Source of the DNA: Roseateles oligotrophus
Lineage (GTDB): Bacteria; Pseudomonadota; Gammaproteobacteria; Burkholderiales; Burkholderiaceae_C
Direction: 5' to 3'
Assembly: GCF_014204525.1 (NCBI RefSeq)
Contig: NZ_JACHLP010000006.1
Coordinates: 1-64,000, forward strand
Length of the DNA stretch: 64,000 nucleotides
The notes beneath the pieces are model-generated. The model saw only the letters and a list, made by a program, of their open reading frames with translations, did not search any database and had not been told where the DNA came from. Within the stretch, counting starts at the first letter, position 1; every line of letters starts with the position of its first letter. Both the position numbers and the translations under genes were made by a program. Shown here one piece after another: positions 9,185 through 18,549 of the stretch.

Positions 9185-9550
9185 ATGTTGACCAAAAAAG
9201 AACAGCGCATCCGTCGCTCGCGTCAGACCCGTGCTCGCATCGCCATCCAGCGCGTTGTGCGTTTGACGGTGTTCCGCTCCAACCTGCACATTTACGCCTC
9301 CGTCATTTCCGACGATGGCACCCGTGTGCTGGCCAGCGCTTCGACGGCCGAGAAGGCCGTCCGCGCCCAACTCGGTGGTTCGGGCAAGGGCGGCAACGTC
9401 GCTGCCGCTACCCTGATTGGCAAGCTGATCGCCGAGAAGGCCAAGGCTGTTGGCGTGGAAAAGGTTGCATTCGACCGCGCAGGCTTTGCTTACCACGGCC
9501 GTATCAAGGCCTTGGCCGAAGCAGCCCGTGAAGCCGGCCTGCAGTTCTGA
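9185..9550 (+). CDS. rplR: 50S ribosomal protein L18
   Basis: A 121-aa protein beginning [19 protein letters not shown], a basic N terminus that binds 5S rRNA, and ending with the [21 protein letters not shown] block of L18. It forms the 5S RNP with L5. TAAGGAGC precedes the start. Confidence 0.98.
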   Translation: MLTKKEQRIRRSRQTRARIAIQRVVRLTVFRSNLHIYASVISDDGTRVLASASTAEKAVRAQLGGSGKGGNVAAATLIGKLIAEKAKAVGVEKVAFDRAGFAYHGRIKALAEAAREAGLQF

Positions 9551-9568
9551 CGCAAAAAGGAATTCGAA

Positions 9569-10087
9569 ATGGCAAAGTTTCAACCCCGCGTTCAGACCGA
9601 AGGCAATGACGACGGCCTGAAGGAAAAGATGATCGCGATCAACCGCGTCACCAAAGTTGTGAAGGGCGGCCGTACGCTGTCTTTCGCAGCTCTGACGGTG
9701 GTCGGTGATGGCGCTGGTCGTATCGGCATGGGCAAGGGCAAGGCGAAGGAAGTTCCCGTCGCCGTGCAAAAGGCGATGGAATCCGCTCGCCGTAATATGT
9801 TCAAGGTCGATCTGCGCAACGGTTCGATTCACCACAATGTGGTGGGCGAGCACGGCGCGTCCCGCGTGATGATGGTGCCCGCTTCGTCTGGTACCGGCGT
9901 CATCGCCGGTGGCCCGATGCGTGCGGTCTTCGAAGTGATGGGCGTGACCGACATCGTGACCAAGAGCCACGGTTCGACCAACCCGTACAACATGGTTCGT
10001 GCCACCCTGGATGCGCTGAAGCGTTCCACGACGGCGACGGAAGTCGCAGCCAAGCGCGGCAAGTCGGTCGAAGAAATTCTCGGCTGA
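9569..10087 (+). CDS. rpsE: 30S ribosomal protein S5
   Basis: A 172-aa protein with the double-stranded-RNA-binding fold of S5 in the N-terminal half ([12 protein letters not shown], then [14 protein letters not shown]) and the [13 protein letters not shown] block in the second half. S5 helps form the mRNA entry tunnel and affects decoding fidelity; mutations in its loop give spectinomycin resistance elsewhere. AAAAAGGA precedes the ATG. Confidence 0.98.
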   Translation: MAKFQPRVQTEGNDDGLKEKMIAINRVTKVVKGGRTLSFAALTVVGDGAGRIGMGKGKAKEVPVAVQKAMESARRNMFKVDLRNGSIHHNVVGEHGASRVMMVPASSGTGVIAGGPMRAVFEVMGVTDIVTKSHGSTNPYNMVRATLDALKRSTTATEVAAKRGKSVEEILG

Positions 10088-10109
10088 ATCGGCTGTACTG
10101 GAGAGACAC

Positions 10110-10292
10110 ATGTCTGACAAGAAAACTGTAACTGTCAAGCTGGTTCGCAGCCCCATCGGCACCCGTGCTTCGCACCGTGCCACCGTGGTTGGCCTTGGCT
10201 TGCGCAAGCTGAACAGCACCAGCGTGTTGGAAGACACGCCTGCGGTTCGCGGCATGATCAATAAGATCGCCTACCTCGTGCAGGTGCTCTAA
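10110..10292 (+). CDS. rpmD: 50S ribosomal protein L30
   Basis: A 60-aa protein with the L30 core [10 protein letters not shown] and [21 protein letters not shown]30 is a small peripheral 50S protein absent from some bacterial phyla. CTGGAGAG precedes the ATG; rplO follows after 27 bases. Confidence 0.97.
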   Translation: MSDKKTVTVKLVRSPIGTRASHRATVVGLGLRKLNSTSVLEDTPAVRGMINKIAYLVQVL

Positions 10293-10319
10293 GCGCCGTC
10301 ACGAACTGAGGACAAGAAG

Positions 10320-10751
10320 ATGCAACTCAATACCATTCAACCCGCAGCTGGCGCCAAGCATGCTAAGCGCCGCGTGGGCCGTGGCATCGGCTCCGGTCTG
10401 GGCAAGACCTGCGGCCGCGGTCACAAGGGTCAAAAGTCGCGTGCTGGCGGCTACCACAAGGTGGGCTTCGAAGGCGGTCAAATGCCTCTGCAGCGCCGTC
10501 TGCCCAAGCGCGGCTTCAAGTCGACCACGCTGAAGTTCAACGCCGAGATCAATCTCGACGACCTGCAAGCATTGGTGGCCGATGAGATCGACCTGCTGAC
10601 GCTGAAGGCCGTGGGTCTGGTGCCTGAGCTGGCCCGCAATGCCAAGGTCATTCTGTCTGGCGCCATCAGCCGCAAGGTCACGCTGAAGGGCGTGTCCGCG
10701 ACGGCCGGCGCCAAGGCTGCGATCGAAGCCGCTGGCGGCTCCATCATCTAA
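10320..10751 (+). CDS. rplO: 50S ribosomal protein L15
   Basis: A 143-aa protein with the glycine- and basic-rich N terminus ([23 protein letters not shown]) that threads through the 50S core, and the [15 protein letters not shown] segment. L15 is a late assembly protein. GAGGAC lies before the ATG. secY starts 20 bases downstream. Confidence 0.98.
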   Translation: MQLNTIQPAAGAKHAKRRVGRGIGSGLGKTCGRGHKGQKSRAGGYHKVGFEGGQMPLQRRLPKRGFKSTTLKFNAEINLDDLQALVADEIDLLTLKAVGLVPELARNAKVILSGAISRKVTLKGVSATAGAKAAIEAAGGSII

Positions 10752-10771
10752 GTAGAACGGAACGGGGCACA

Positions 10772-12082
10772 GTGGCTACCAACGCAAACCAACTGGCCAA
10801 GAGCGGCAAGTTCGGCGACTTGCGTCGCCGCCTTGTGTTTCTTCTGCTGGCGCTCGTCGTTTACCGCATCGGGGCGCATATCCCCGTGCCCGGTATCGAT
10901 CCTGGCCAGCTGAAGCAGTTCTTCAAGGGTCAGGAAGGTGGCATCCTGTCCCTGTTCAATATGTTTTCGGGCGGTGCGCTGTCGCGCTTTACCGTCTTCG
11001 CGCTGGGCATCACGCCCTATATCTCGGCTTCCATCGTCATTCAGTTGATGACGTATGTGGTGCCGGCTTTGGAAGCGCTGAAGAAGGAAGGCGAAGCAGG
11101 GCGTCGCAAGATTACGCAGTACACGCGCTACGGCACTTTGGGCCTGGCAATTTTCCAATCGCTGAGCATCGCTCTGGCGCTGGAAAGCTCGGCTGGTCTG
11201 GTGATCAGCCCCGGATTTGGATTCCGCCTTACCGCAGTCTCCAGTCTGGTTGCCGGCACGATGTTCCTGATGTGGCTGGGTGAGCAGATTACCGAGCGTG
11301 GCTTGGGCAACGGGATTTCGATCCTGATCTTTGGCGGCATCGCCGCAGGTTTGCCGGGCGCGATTGGTGGTTTGTTGGGCCTGGTGCAGACCGGCGCCAT
11401 GGGTCCTGTGTCTTCGCTGTTCATTGTGGCTGTTGTGGTCGCGGTGACGTATCTGGTGGTGTTTGTCGAGCGCGGTCAGCGCAAGATCTTGGTGAATTAC
11501 GCCAAGCGCCAGGTGGGGAACAAGGTCTACGGTGGTCAGAGCTCGCACCTGCCGCTGAAGCTGAACATGTCGGGCGTGATCCCGCCGATCTTCGCATCGT
11601 CGATCATCCTGCTGCCAACCACCATGGTGAGTTGGTTCGCAACCGGTGACAGCATGCGTTGGTTGAAGAACATCGCAGATATGTTGCATCCAGGCCAGCC
11701 CATTTATGTGCTCCTGTACGCTTCTGCCATCGTGTTCTTCTGCTTCTTCTACACGGCTCTGGTGTTCAACAGCCGCGAGACTGCAGACAACCTGAAGAAG
11801 AGTGGCGCGTTCATTCCAGGCATTCGCCCGGGTGAGCAAACTGCGAAGCATATTGACAAGATCCTGTCCCGTTTGACTCTGGCCGGCGCCATCTACATTA
11901 CCGGTGTGTGCTTGTTGCCTGAGTTCTTGACCTTGAAGTACAACGTGCCTTTCTATTTCGGTGGCACCTCCTTGCTGATCATTGTTGTGGTCACCATGGA
12001 CTTCTGGGCTCAAGTGCAGTCTTACGTGATGAGTCAGCAGTACGAATCTCTGCTGAAGAAGTCGAATTTCAAGGCCAGCTGA
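10772..12082 (+). CDS. secY: Protein translocase channel subunit SecY
   Basis: A 436-aa integral membrane protein with ten predicted transmembrane helices, the channel of the SecYEG translocon. Recognisable blocks are [14 protein letters not shown] (start of TM1 and plug region), [14 protein letters not shown] in TM2, and the cytoplasmic loop [19 protein letters not shown]. The start codon is GTG at 10772, preceded by GGGG, which is a weak ribosome-binding site. The gene is the usual last large member of the spc group. Confidence 0.98.
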   Translation: MATNANQLAKSGKFGDLRRRLVFLLLALVVYRIGAHIPVPGIDPGQLKQFFKGQEGGILSLFNMFSGGALSRFTVFALGITPYISASIVIQLMTYVVPALEALKKEGEAGRRKITQYTRYGTLGLAIFQSLSIALALESSAGLVISPGFGFRLTAVSSLVAGTMFLMWLGEQITERGLGNGISILIFGGIAAGLPGAIGGLLGLVQTGAMGPVSSLFIVAVVVAVTYLVVFVERGQRKILVNYAKRQVGNKVYGGQSSHLPLKLNMSGVIPPIFASSIILLPTTMVSWFATGDSMRWLKNIADMLHPGQPIYVLLYASAIVFFCFFYTALVFNSRETADNLKKSGAFIPGIRPGEQTAKHIDKILSRLTLAGAIYITGVCLLPEFLTLKYNVPFYFGGTSLLIIVVVTMDFWAQVQSYVMSQQYESLLKKSNFKAS

Positions 12083-12131
12083 AAAGCTGAGTCAACGTTT
12101 AACCAAAATCCATCAGAACAGAAACGAAGGC

Positions 12132-12350
12132 ATGGCGAAAGACGACGTCATTCAGATGCAAGGCGAGATTCTTGAGAATCTTCCTAATGCTACGTTTCGT
12201 GTGAAGCTGGAGAACGGGCATGTCGTTCTCGGCCACATCTCGGGCAAGATGCGTATGCATTACATCCGTATCCTGCCCGGTGACAAGGTCACCGTAGAAC
12301 TAACCCCGTACGATTTGAGTCGTGCTCGCATCGTGTTCCGGGCGAAGTGA
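12132..12350 (+). CDS. infA: Translation initiation factor IF-1
   Basis: A 72-aa OB-fold protein beginning [13 protein letters not shown] with the [19 protein letters not shown] core. IF-1 binds the A site of the 30S subunit and cooperates with IF-2 and IF-3. Its location between secY and rpmJ is typical of betaproteobacteria. GAAGG lies very close (3 bases) to the ATG. Confidence 0.97.
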   Translation: MAKDDVIQMQGEILENLPNATFRVKLENGHVVLGHISGKMRMHYIRILPGDKVTVELTPYDLSRARIVFRAK

Positions 12351-12409
12351 GCTTATCTTTTCCCCGGTTATGCGCTGTGAGCGCTTTTGAGTAGGTCAAG
12401 GAGCAGACC

Positions 12410-12523
12410 ATGAAAGTTTCGGCATCCGTCAAGCAGATGTGCCGCAATTGCAAGATCATCCGTCGCAAGGGCGTGGTGCGTGTGATCTGTACCGATCCGC
12501 GCCACAAACAGCGTCAAGGCTGA
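12410..12523 (+). CDS. rpmJ: 50S ribosomal protein L36 (zinc-ribbon form)
   Basis: A 37-aa protein ([15 protein letters not shown] at the start, [11 protein letters not shown] at the end). Cys11, Cys14, Cys27 and His32 form the zinc-binding set of the C-plus L36 paralogue. AAGGAGCAGACC precedes the ATG. It lies between infA and rpsM, its usual place. Confidence 0.96.
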   Translation: MKVSASVKQMCRNCKIIRRKGVVRVICTDPRHKQRQG

Positions 12524-12557
12524 TTGCTGCACGACACGAGCGAATTAGAGGACGCAA

Positions 12558-12923
12558 ATGGCACGTATTGCTGGTATTAATATTCCGCCGCAAAAGCACA
12601 CTGAGATCGGTCTGACCTCGATCTACGGCATTGGCCGTACGACCGCCCAGAAGATCTGCACGACTTGCGGTATCCCGTTCGACAAGAAGGTCAAGGACCT
12701 CACCGACGCTGATCTGGAAAAGATCCGTGACGAAGTGGGCCGCATGACCATCGAAGGCGATCTGCGCCGCGAGATGTCGATCAACATCAAGCGCTTGATG
12801 GACCTCGGTTGCTACCGCGGCTTCCGTCATCGCCGCGGTCTGCCGATGCGCGGTCAGCGCACCCGCACGAACGCTCGCACTCGTAAGGGCCCGCGCAAGT
12901 CGGCCGCTACGGGCAAGAAGTGA
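12558..12923 (+). CDS. rpsM: 30S ribosomal protein S13
   Basis: A 121-aa protein with [14 protein letters not shown] at the N terminus and the [21 protein letters not shown] tail that reaches the P-site tRNA. S13 forms intersubunit bridges with L5. AGAGGA precedes the start. It heads the alpha gene set (rpsM-rpsK-rpsD-rpoA-rplQ). Confidence 0.98.
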   Translation: MARIAGINIPPQKHTEIGLTSIYGIGRTTAQKICTTCGIPFDKKVKDLTDADLEKIRDEVGRMTIEGDLRREMSINIKRLMDLGCYRGFRHRRGLPMRGQRTRTNARTRKGPRKSAATGKK

Positions 12924-12952
12924 TCTGCGCTAAGCATTGAAAGAAGGTCAAG

Positions 12953-13357
12953 ATGGCAAAAGCACCCAATAACTCGGCTGCGCAGCGCGTTCGCAAGAAG
13001 GTTCGCAAGAACGTCGCCGACGGCATTGCACACGTTCACGCGTCGTTCAATAACACGATCATCACGATCACCGATCGCCAAGGCGGCGCTCTGTCCTGGG
13101 CTTCCAGCGGCGGACAAGGCTTCAAGGGCTCGCGCAAGTCGACGCCTTTTGCTGCGCAGGTCGCTGCTGAAGTGGCCGGCCGTGCCGCTCAAGATCAGGG
13201 TATCAAGAACCTGGACGTCAAGATCAAGGGCCCCGGCCCGGGTCGTGAGTCCTCGGTCCGCGCCCTGGGCGCACTGGGCATCCGGATCAACTCGATCTCC
13301 GATGTGACGCCCGTGCCGCACAACGGCTGCCGTCCGCAAAAGCGTCGTCGTATCTAA
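12953..13357 (+). CDS. rpsK: 30S ribosomal protein S11
   Basis: A 134-aa protein with the conserved [18 protein letters not shown] and PFAAQVAAE blocks and the C-terminal [12 protein letters not shown] tail. S11 lies on the 30S platform near the E site. AAGGTCAAG precedes the ATG. A 264-base gap separates it from rpsD, longer than elsewhere in the cluster. Confidence 0.98.
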   Translation: MAKAPNNSAAQRVRKKVRKNVADGIAHVHASFNNTIITITDRQGGALSWASSGGQGFKGSRKSTPFAAQVAAEVAGRAAQDQGIKNLDVKIKGPGPGRESSVRALGALGIRINSISDVTPVPHNGCRPQKRRRI

Positions 13358-13362
13358 GGGCC

Positions 13363-13392
13363 TTGTCCCTTTGATGCGAAAGATGCGATAAT
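13363..13392 (+). promoter_or_regulatory. Candidate promoter before rpsD
   Basis: TTGTCC (13363-13368) and GATAAT (13387-13392) are separated by 18 bases in the rpsK-rpsD gap. With the hairpin just downstream this suggests that rpsD-rpoA-rplQ can be transcribed separately. Confidence 0.45.
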
Positions 13393-13407
13393 CGCTGTTT
13401 TTCCCGC

Positions 13408-13436
13408 GCCGGCGGGCACGCAAGTGCCGCGCCGGC
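13408..13436 (+). promoter_or_regulatory. GNRA-capped hairpin in the rpsD leader
   Basis: GCCGGC (13408-13413) pairs with GCCGGC (13431-13436), and GGCAC (13415-13419) pairs with GTGCC (13424-13428) around a GCAA tetraloop. Only a short T-rich stretch follows, so it could be a weak terminator for the rpsK transcript or a regulatory leader element; S4 represses the alpha operon in E. coli. Confidence 0.45.
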
Positions 13437-13621
13437 CGTTTCGTTGAAGCTTTGTTGCTCTGTTTGAGCTGTGATCAGTTTTTTGGGGTCACGGATCCGC
13501 AGATCGCTGAGTTTTTAAGACCACCGTCCGAGCCGATAAAAACACAGGCCGGACTCGCGTATTTCTTGCCAGCTTTTCAAGGCCAGGCGGGAGTGCGTCA
13601 GATTGAACAAGGACACGCAAA

Positions 13622-14245
13622 GTGGCACGTTATCTCGGCCCCAAGGCCAAACTTTCCCGCCGTGAAGGCACCGATCTGTTCCTGAAGAGCGCTCGTCGCC
13701 CGATCAGCGACAAGGCCAAGTTCGACTCCAAGCCCGGCCAGCACGGCCGCACCTCGGGTCAGCGCACCTCCGACTTCGGTCTGCAACTGCGTGAAAAGCA
13801 GAAGGTCAAGCGCATGTACGGCGTGTTGGAGCGTCAGTTCCGTCGCTACTTCGCTGAAGCCGAGCGCCGCAAGGGCTCGACCGGCAGCAACTTGCTGTCG
13901 CTGCTGGAATCGCGTCTGGACAACGTCGTCTATCGCATGGGCTTCGGTTCGACCCGTGCTGAAGCACGCCAGCTCGTGTCGCACAAGGGCATCACCGTGA
14001 ACGGTGAAGTCGTCAACATCGCTTCTTACTCGGTCAAGGCCGGCGACACCGTTGCCGTTCGTGAAAAGGCCAAGAAGCAGCTGCGCGTCACCGAAGCACT
14101 GAAGCTGGCCGAGTCTATCGGCCTGCCGGCTTGGGTTGCAGTTGACGCCACCAAGCTGGAAGGTGTGTTCAAGAAGGCACCCGACCGTGATGAGTTCGGT
14201 GCTGAGATCAACGAATCGCTGATCGTTGAGTTGTACTCGCGTTAA
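13622..14245 (+). CDS. rpsD: 30S ribosomal protein S4
   Basis: A 207-aa protein starting with GTG at 13622 ([17 protein letters not shown]). It contains the S4 RNA-binding domain in the second half ([21 protein letters not shown]). S4 nucleates 30S assembly and is the alpha-operon repressor in E. coli. AAGGACAC precedes the start. rpoA follows after 151 bases. Confidence 0.98.
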   Translation: MARYLGPKAKLSRREGTDLFLKSARRPISDKAKFDSKPGQHGRTSGQRTSDFGLQLREKQKVKRMYGVLERQFRRYFAEAERRKGSTGSNLLSLLESRLDNVVYRMGFGSTRAEARQLVSHKGITVNGEVVNIASYSVKAGDTVAVREKAKKQLRVTEALKLAESIGLPAWVAVDATKLEGVFKKAPDRDEFGAEINESLIVELYSR

Positions 14246-14396
14246 TCGTTTCGCTGTTGCCGGCGGCGCCCAAAAACGAAAGTTCAAGGGCTCTGTCGGC
14301 GTTCCCTCGTCTGGGCTAGGCCACCCTGCGGCTCTGCCCGGTTGGTCCCTCAGCCTTATCGGTGTAACGAACCGAGGGTATTGAAAGAAAGACCTC

Positions 14397-15386
14397 ATGC
14401 AAACCAATCTGCTCAAACCCAAATCCATCAATGTGGAGCCCCTCGGCGGTCATCGCGCGAAGGTAACGCTGGAACCGTTCGAACGCGGCTATGGTCACAC
14501 GCTGGGCAATGCCCTGCGCCGTGTGCTGCTGTCTTCGATGGTGGGTTATGCGCCGACGGAAGTGACCATTGCCGGCGTCTTGCACGAGTACTCGGCCATC
14601 GATGGCGTGCAAGAAGACGTGGTTCACATCATGTTGAATCTCAAGGGCGTGGTGTTCCGTCTGCACAATCGTGAAGAAGTGACCCTGGTCCTGCGCAAGG
14701 AAGGTGAAGGCCCGGTGACGGCTGCCGACATCCAGACGCCGCATGACGTCGAGATCATCAACCCCGAGCACGTCATCGCCCATCTGTCGCAAGGCGGCAA
14801 GCTGGACATGCAGATCAAGGTTGAAAAGGGCCGTGGCTATGTGCCCGGCACGATGCGCCGCTACGGCGATGAGCCGACCAAGTCGATTGGCCGCATCGTT
14901 CTGGACGCCTCCTTCTCGCCCGTGCGTCGCGTCAGCTACGCCGTCGAGAACGCCCGCGTTGAGCAGCGTACCGATCTGGACAAGCTGGTCATGGAAATCG
15001 AAACCAACGGCGCTATTTCGCCCGAGGAAGCGATCCGTGCTTCGGCCAAGATCCTGGTTGAACAACTGGCCGTGTTTGCACAGCTGCAAGGTACCGACCT
15101 GGTCGATGCCTTCGACCAGCCCGCACAACGCTCTAGCAGCTTCGACCCGATCCTGCTGCGTCCTGTGGATGAGCTTGAGTTGACCGTTAGGTCGGCCAAC
15201 TGCCTGAAGGCAGAGAACATCTATTACATCGGCGACCTGATCCAGCGTACCGAGACCGAGCTGCTGAAGACCCCGAATCTGGGTCGCAAGTCGCTCAATG
15301 AAATCAAGGAAGTGCTGGCTTCGCGCGGCCTGACTCTGGGCGCACGCCTGGAAAACTGGCCTCCGCAAGGTTTGGACAAGCGTTGA
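14397..15386 (+). CDS. rpoA: RNA polymerase alpha subunit
   Basis: A 329-aa protein. The N-terminal domain carries [20 protein letters not shown], the dimerisation and assembly motif. The C-terminal domain (from about residue 250) carries [19 protein letters not shown] and [13 protein letters not shown], which contact UP elements and activators. Length and motifs match betaproteobacterial RpoA. GAAAGAAAGA precedes the start. Confidence 0.98.
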   Translation: MQTNLLKPKSINVEPLGGHRAKVTLEPFERGYGHTLGNALRRVLLSSMVGYAPTEVTIAGVLHEYSAIDGVQEDVVHIMLNLKGVVFRLHNREEVTLVLRKEGEGPVTAADIQTPHDVEIINPEHVIAHLSQGGKLDMQIKVEKGRGYVPGTMRRYGDEPTKSIGRIVLDASFSPVRRVSYAVENARVEQRTDLDKLVMEIETNGAISPEEAIRASAKILVEQLAVFAQLQGTDLVDAFDQPAQRSSSFDPILLRPVDELELTVRSANCLKAENIYYIGDLIQRTETELLKTPNLGRKSLNEIKEVLASRGLTLGARLENWPPQGLDKR

Positions 15387-15442
15387 TCGTTCAACGTCTG
15401 TTCCTGCATTGAATTTGTAGTGAAGAAGTAAGAGAAGAAAGT

Positions 15443-15468
15443 GGATCAGGCCCTGACAAGCCTGATCC
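15443..15468 (+). promoter_or_regulatory. Perfect 9-bp hairpin upstream of rplQ
   Basis: GGATCAGGC (15443-15451) and GCCTGATCC (15460-15468) form a perfect inverted repeat with an 8-base loop, 60 bases before the rplQ ATG. No T run follows, so it is not a simple terminator; an mRNA-stability or processing element is possible. Confidence 0.45.
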
Positions 15469-15528
15469 GGTGCACCCGGCAGTACCTGATACGGCTGCTG
15501 GCGATTAATCAAGGAAAGGATAAGCACC

Positions 15529-15918
15529 ATGCGTCACCGTAACGGCCTCCGTAAGCTCAACCGCACGAGCGAGCACCGCAAAGCAATGTTGCGCAATATG
15601 TGCAACTCGCTGCTGCAACACGAAGCCATCAAGACCACGCTGCCCAAGGCCAAGGAACTGCGCCGCGTTGTCGAGCCCCTGATCACCCTGGCCAAGGAAC
15701 CCACGCTGGCAAACCGCCGCCTGGCTTTCGACCGTCTGCGCGATCGCGATATGGTCACCAAGCTCTTTAACGAGCTGGGCCCCCGTTTCAAGGCTCGTCC
15801 CGGCGGCTACACCCGCATCCTGAAGATGGGCTTCCGTGTTGGCGACAACGCGCCCATGGCCTATGTTGAACTGGTGGATCGCGCCGAAGGCGAGACCGAA
15901 GGCGTTGCCGCCGAATAA
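15529..15918 (+). CDS. rplQ: 50S ribosomal protein L17
   Basis: A 129-aa protein beginning [20 protein letters not shown], the L17 signature, and ending in an acidic tail. L17 lies near the tunnel exit. GGAAAGGATAAG precedes the start. It closes the alpha operon and is followed by a strong terminator at 15973-16003. Confidence 0.98.
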   Translation: MRHRNGLRKLNRTSEHRKAMLRNMCNSLLQHEAIKTTLPKAKELRRVVEPLITLAKEPTLANRRLAFDRLRDRDMVTKLFNELGPRFKARPGGYTRILKMGFRVGDNAPMAYVELVDRAEGETEGVAAE

Positions 15919-15972
15919 GAAATAGAACTCTGAGGTCGACAGCTCATGCTGCAGGCCGGATGGGTTGATATG

Positions 15973-16003
15973 AAAGGCCAGCGTTTCGCTGGCCTTTTTT
16001 TTT
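15973..16003 (+). terminator. Intrinsic terminator after rplQ
   Basis: AAAGGCCAGCG (15973-15983) pairs with CGCTGGCCTTT around a TTT loop, followed by a run of T to 16003. It is the end of the ribosomal gene block. Confidence 0.93.
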
Positions 16004-16152
16004 GCTCGCTTGGCTCTCGGTCCAATAATTTGGGCGAGCGGCGCAAGGGCGATAACTTTGTGCACGTCAAAACTGGGCGGAATCCGTTTAAGCTCTCGGC
16101 CCAAACCTCACGCCTATAGCTCCACGCCTGTTTCTAGCGCAGAGCCCGCTCC

Positions 16153-18036
16153 ATGACTCTCCAATTTCACAAGTTCAAGACGCTGGCCCTGATGGGCATT
16201 TTGGGCCTTCTGCCCCTATTGGGTTTGGCCGGCTGGGCCCAGGCCGACGATTTCTTGGAGCCCGAGCAGGCCTTCAAGCTGAGCGTCAAGGCGCTGGACG
16301 GTCACAAGGTCGCCATCAATTTCGAGATTGCGCCTGGCTACTATATGTACCGCGAGCAGTTCAAGCTCGAGGCCACCGGCGCCACCATGGGGGAGCCTGC
16401 GCTGCCCGCGGGCAAGACCAAGTTCGACGAGACCTTTCAGAAGACCGTCGAGGTCTATCGTGAGGCTTTGAATGTGCCGGTACCGGTGACCCAGGCCAAT
16501 GGCAAGTTCAAGCTGGCGGTGACGGGCCAGGGCTGTGCCGACAAGGGCTTGTGCTATCCGCCGATGACCGCGCATTTCGAACTCAGCCTGGCCGATTTTG
16601 GCGGCGATGGTCAGGTCAAGCGGATCGAGGGCGGTGATGCCATTACCGGCGCGTTGAGCTCAGCAGCGGAGCAAAGCACTCCCCCGGCAACGCCCGAGCC
16701 CGCTGCGAAGGCAGATGGCAATCAAACCCTGCCTGCATCCGAATCCAGTCGACTCGATGCAGCCCTGCAATCGGGCCGCTTCTGGACGGTTGTGGGGGTG
16801 TTCTTTGTCGCCGGCCTGCTGTTGTCGCTGACGCCTTGCGTGCTGCCCATGTTGCCCATTCTGTCCTCCATCATCGTGGGATCGGGGGGCAAGACGACGC
16901 GCAGCCGCGGGCTGCTCCTGGCCATCAGCTACTCCCTGGGCATGGCCCTGGTCTATACCGCCCTGGGCGTGGCGGCCGGCCTGGCCGGTGAAGGCCTGGC
17001 CGCCACGCTGCAAAAGCCTTGGGTGCTGGCCGCCTTCGCGGCGGCCTTGGTGCTGTTCTCCTTGTCCATGTTCGGCGCCTACGAGTTGCAACTTCCTGCC
17101 GGTCTGACGGGAGGCTTGTCGCAAGCCTCGCAGCGCCTGCCCGCCGGCCGATTCTTCGGCGTGTTTGTGATGGGCGGCGTGTCCGCCTTGATTGTCAGCC
17201 CTTGCGTGGCCGCGCCCCTGGCCGGCGCCCTGCTATACCTGAGCCAAACCCGCGATGTGCTGCTGGGCGGTAGTGCGCTGTTTGCCCTGGCTTGCGGTAT
17301 GAGCGTGCCCTTACTTTTGCTGGGTGCCTCGGCGGGCAGCTTGCTGCCCCGTGCCGGCGCCTGGATGGACGGCGTCAAGCATTTCTTCGGCATGCTTTTG
17401 CTGGCCGTGGCCCTGTGGACCGTGCAGCCCGTGTTGGCACCCGCGTTGGCGCAAGCCCTGTGGGGGGCATTGCTGATCGGCAGCTCGGCCATGCTGGGCA
17501 TCTTCCAGCCCGCCCATGCGGTCCATCGCCCGCGCACCTGGTTGCGCAAGACGGTGGCGGTGATCGCCATGGTTTACGGCCTGCTGCAGTTGGTGGGCGC
17601 CGCTGCGGGTGGCACTGATACCCTCAAGCCTCTGGCCGGCCTGGGCCGGGTGGAGGCCAAGACCTTGGCGGCAGGTGGCGAGTTGCGCTTCCAAAAGGTC
17701 CACAGCGTGGCCGAGCTGGACGAGGCCGTGGCCAAGGCCGGCCGTCCGGTGATGCTGGATTTTTATGCCGACTGGTGCGTGTCCTGCAAGGAGATGGAGC
17801 GCTTCACCTTCAGTGACCCGGCCGTGCGCCAGCGCCTGGCCGGCACCTTGCTGCTGAAGGCCGATGTGACGGCCAATAGTCCGGCCGACCGCGAGCTGCT
17901 CAAGCGTTTCAAGCTCTTCGGCCCGCCCGGCATCATTTTCTTTGACGCCCAGGGCCAGGAACAGGCGGGCGTGCGCGTGATTGGCTTCCAGAATGCCGAA
18001 CACTTTCTTTCTTCACTAAATGCGGCCGGCATCTAA
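16153..18036 (+). CDS. dsbD: Thiol:disulfide interchange protein DsbD
   Basis: A 627-aa membrane reductase that carries electrons from cytoplasmic thioredoxin to periplasmic DsbC/DsbG and cytochrome-c maturation. A signal peptide (residues 1-32) precedes the periplasmic alpha domain with Cys128 and Cys134 (CADKGLC). An eight-helix membrane domain follows, with cysteines in LTPCVLPMLPIL and VSPCVAAPLAG. The thioredoxin-like gamma domain has Cys542 and Cys545 (DWCVSCKE). All three redox pairs are intact. It follows the rplQ terminator and is followed by two initiator tRNA genes. Confidence 0.96.
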   Translation: MTLQFHKFKTLALMGILGLLPLLGLAGWAQADDFLEPEQAFKLSVKALDGHKVAINFEIAPGYYMYREQFKLEATGATMGEPALPAGKTKFDETFQKTVEVYREALNVPVPVTQANGKFKLAVTGQGCADKGLCYPPMTAHFELSLADFGGDGQVKRIEGGDAITGALSSAAEQSTPPATPEPAAKADGNQTLPASESSRLDAALQSGRFWTVVGVFFVAGLLLSLTPCVLPMLPILSSIIVGSGGKTTRSRGLLLAISYSLGMALVYTALGVAAGLAGEGLAATLQKPWVLAAFAAALVLFSLSMFGAYELQLPAGLTGGLSQASQRLPAGRFFGVFVMGGVSALIVSPCVAAPLAGALLYLSQTRDVLLGGSALFALACGMSVPLLLLGASAGSLLPRAGAWMDGVKHFFGMLLLAVALWTVQPVLAPALAQALWGALLIGSSAMLGIFQPAHAVHRPRTWLRKTVAVIAMVYGLLQLVGAAAGGTDTLKPLAGLGRVEAKTLAAGGELRFQKVHSVAELDEAVAKAGRPVMLDFYADWCVSCKEMERFTFSDPAVRQRLAGTLLLKADVTANSPADRELLKRFKLFGPPGIIFFDAQGQEQAGVRVIGFQNAEHFLSSLNAAGI

Positions 18037-18056
18037 TGCTTTGCATAAAAGTGCGC

Positions 18057-18062
18057 TATACT
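18057..18062 (+). promoter_or_regulatory. -10-like element before the first initiator tRNA
   Basis: TATACT lies 13 bases before the first tRNA base. No convincing -35 is found at 16-18 bases upstream, where the dsbD stop codon lies; TTGCAT at 18041 is too close (10 bases). I therefore report only the -10. Confidence 0.35.
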
Positions 18063-18074
18063 GCTAGCTTCAGT

Positions 18075-18151
<77 letters not shown>

Positions 18152-18202
18152 AAATTCAATCAAGCCGATGGACCAGAAAGTCGGCTTGTGTCAACGATCA
18201 GT

Positions 18203-18279
<77 letters not shown>

Positions 18280-18291
18280 AGCAATGTCCGC

Positions 18292-18326
18292 GCAAAACGC
18301 CAACCGTGAGGTTGGCGTTTTGCTTT
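18292..18326 (+). terminator. Terminator after the tRNA-fMet pair
   Basis: A perfect 14-bp inverted repeat (18292-18305 with 18310-18323) closes on GTGA. The TTTT lies within the 3' arm, and a few more T follow. It can act in both directions. Confidence 0.8.
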
Positions 18327-18549
18327 GTGCGCTTTGAAAAGATCTAAAACCGGCGCGATTCAGTCAAGTGGAGCATTCACCTAATCTTTGCTCCGCTCGG
18401 CTTGCCCGCCCCGCGCCTTGTTGATAACGTCGAAGCTACACGCACTCGATGATCCTGTGATGTGTACCGAGCACCTCCCTCCTCGGGCTGCGGCCACATG
18501 ATTTCGCTGTCTTTCGTTCGCATCTGGCATTGCTGTAGGAGTGCATGCT

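Noticed and set aside
18511-18518. CTTTCGTT match as an AgaR operator
   Set aside because: It lies upstream of an unrelated sensory operon; a single 8-mer is expected by chance. Kept only as a caution for the operator call.
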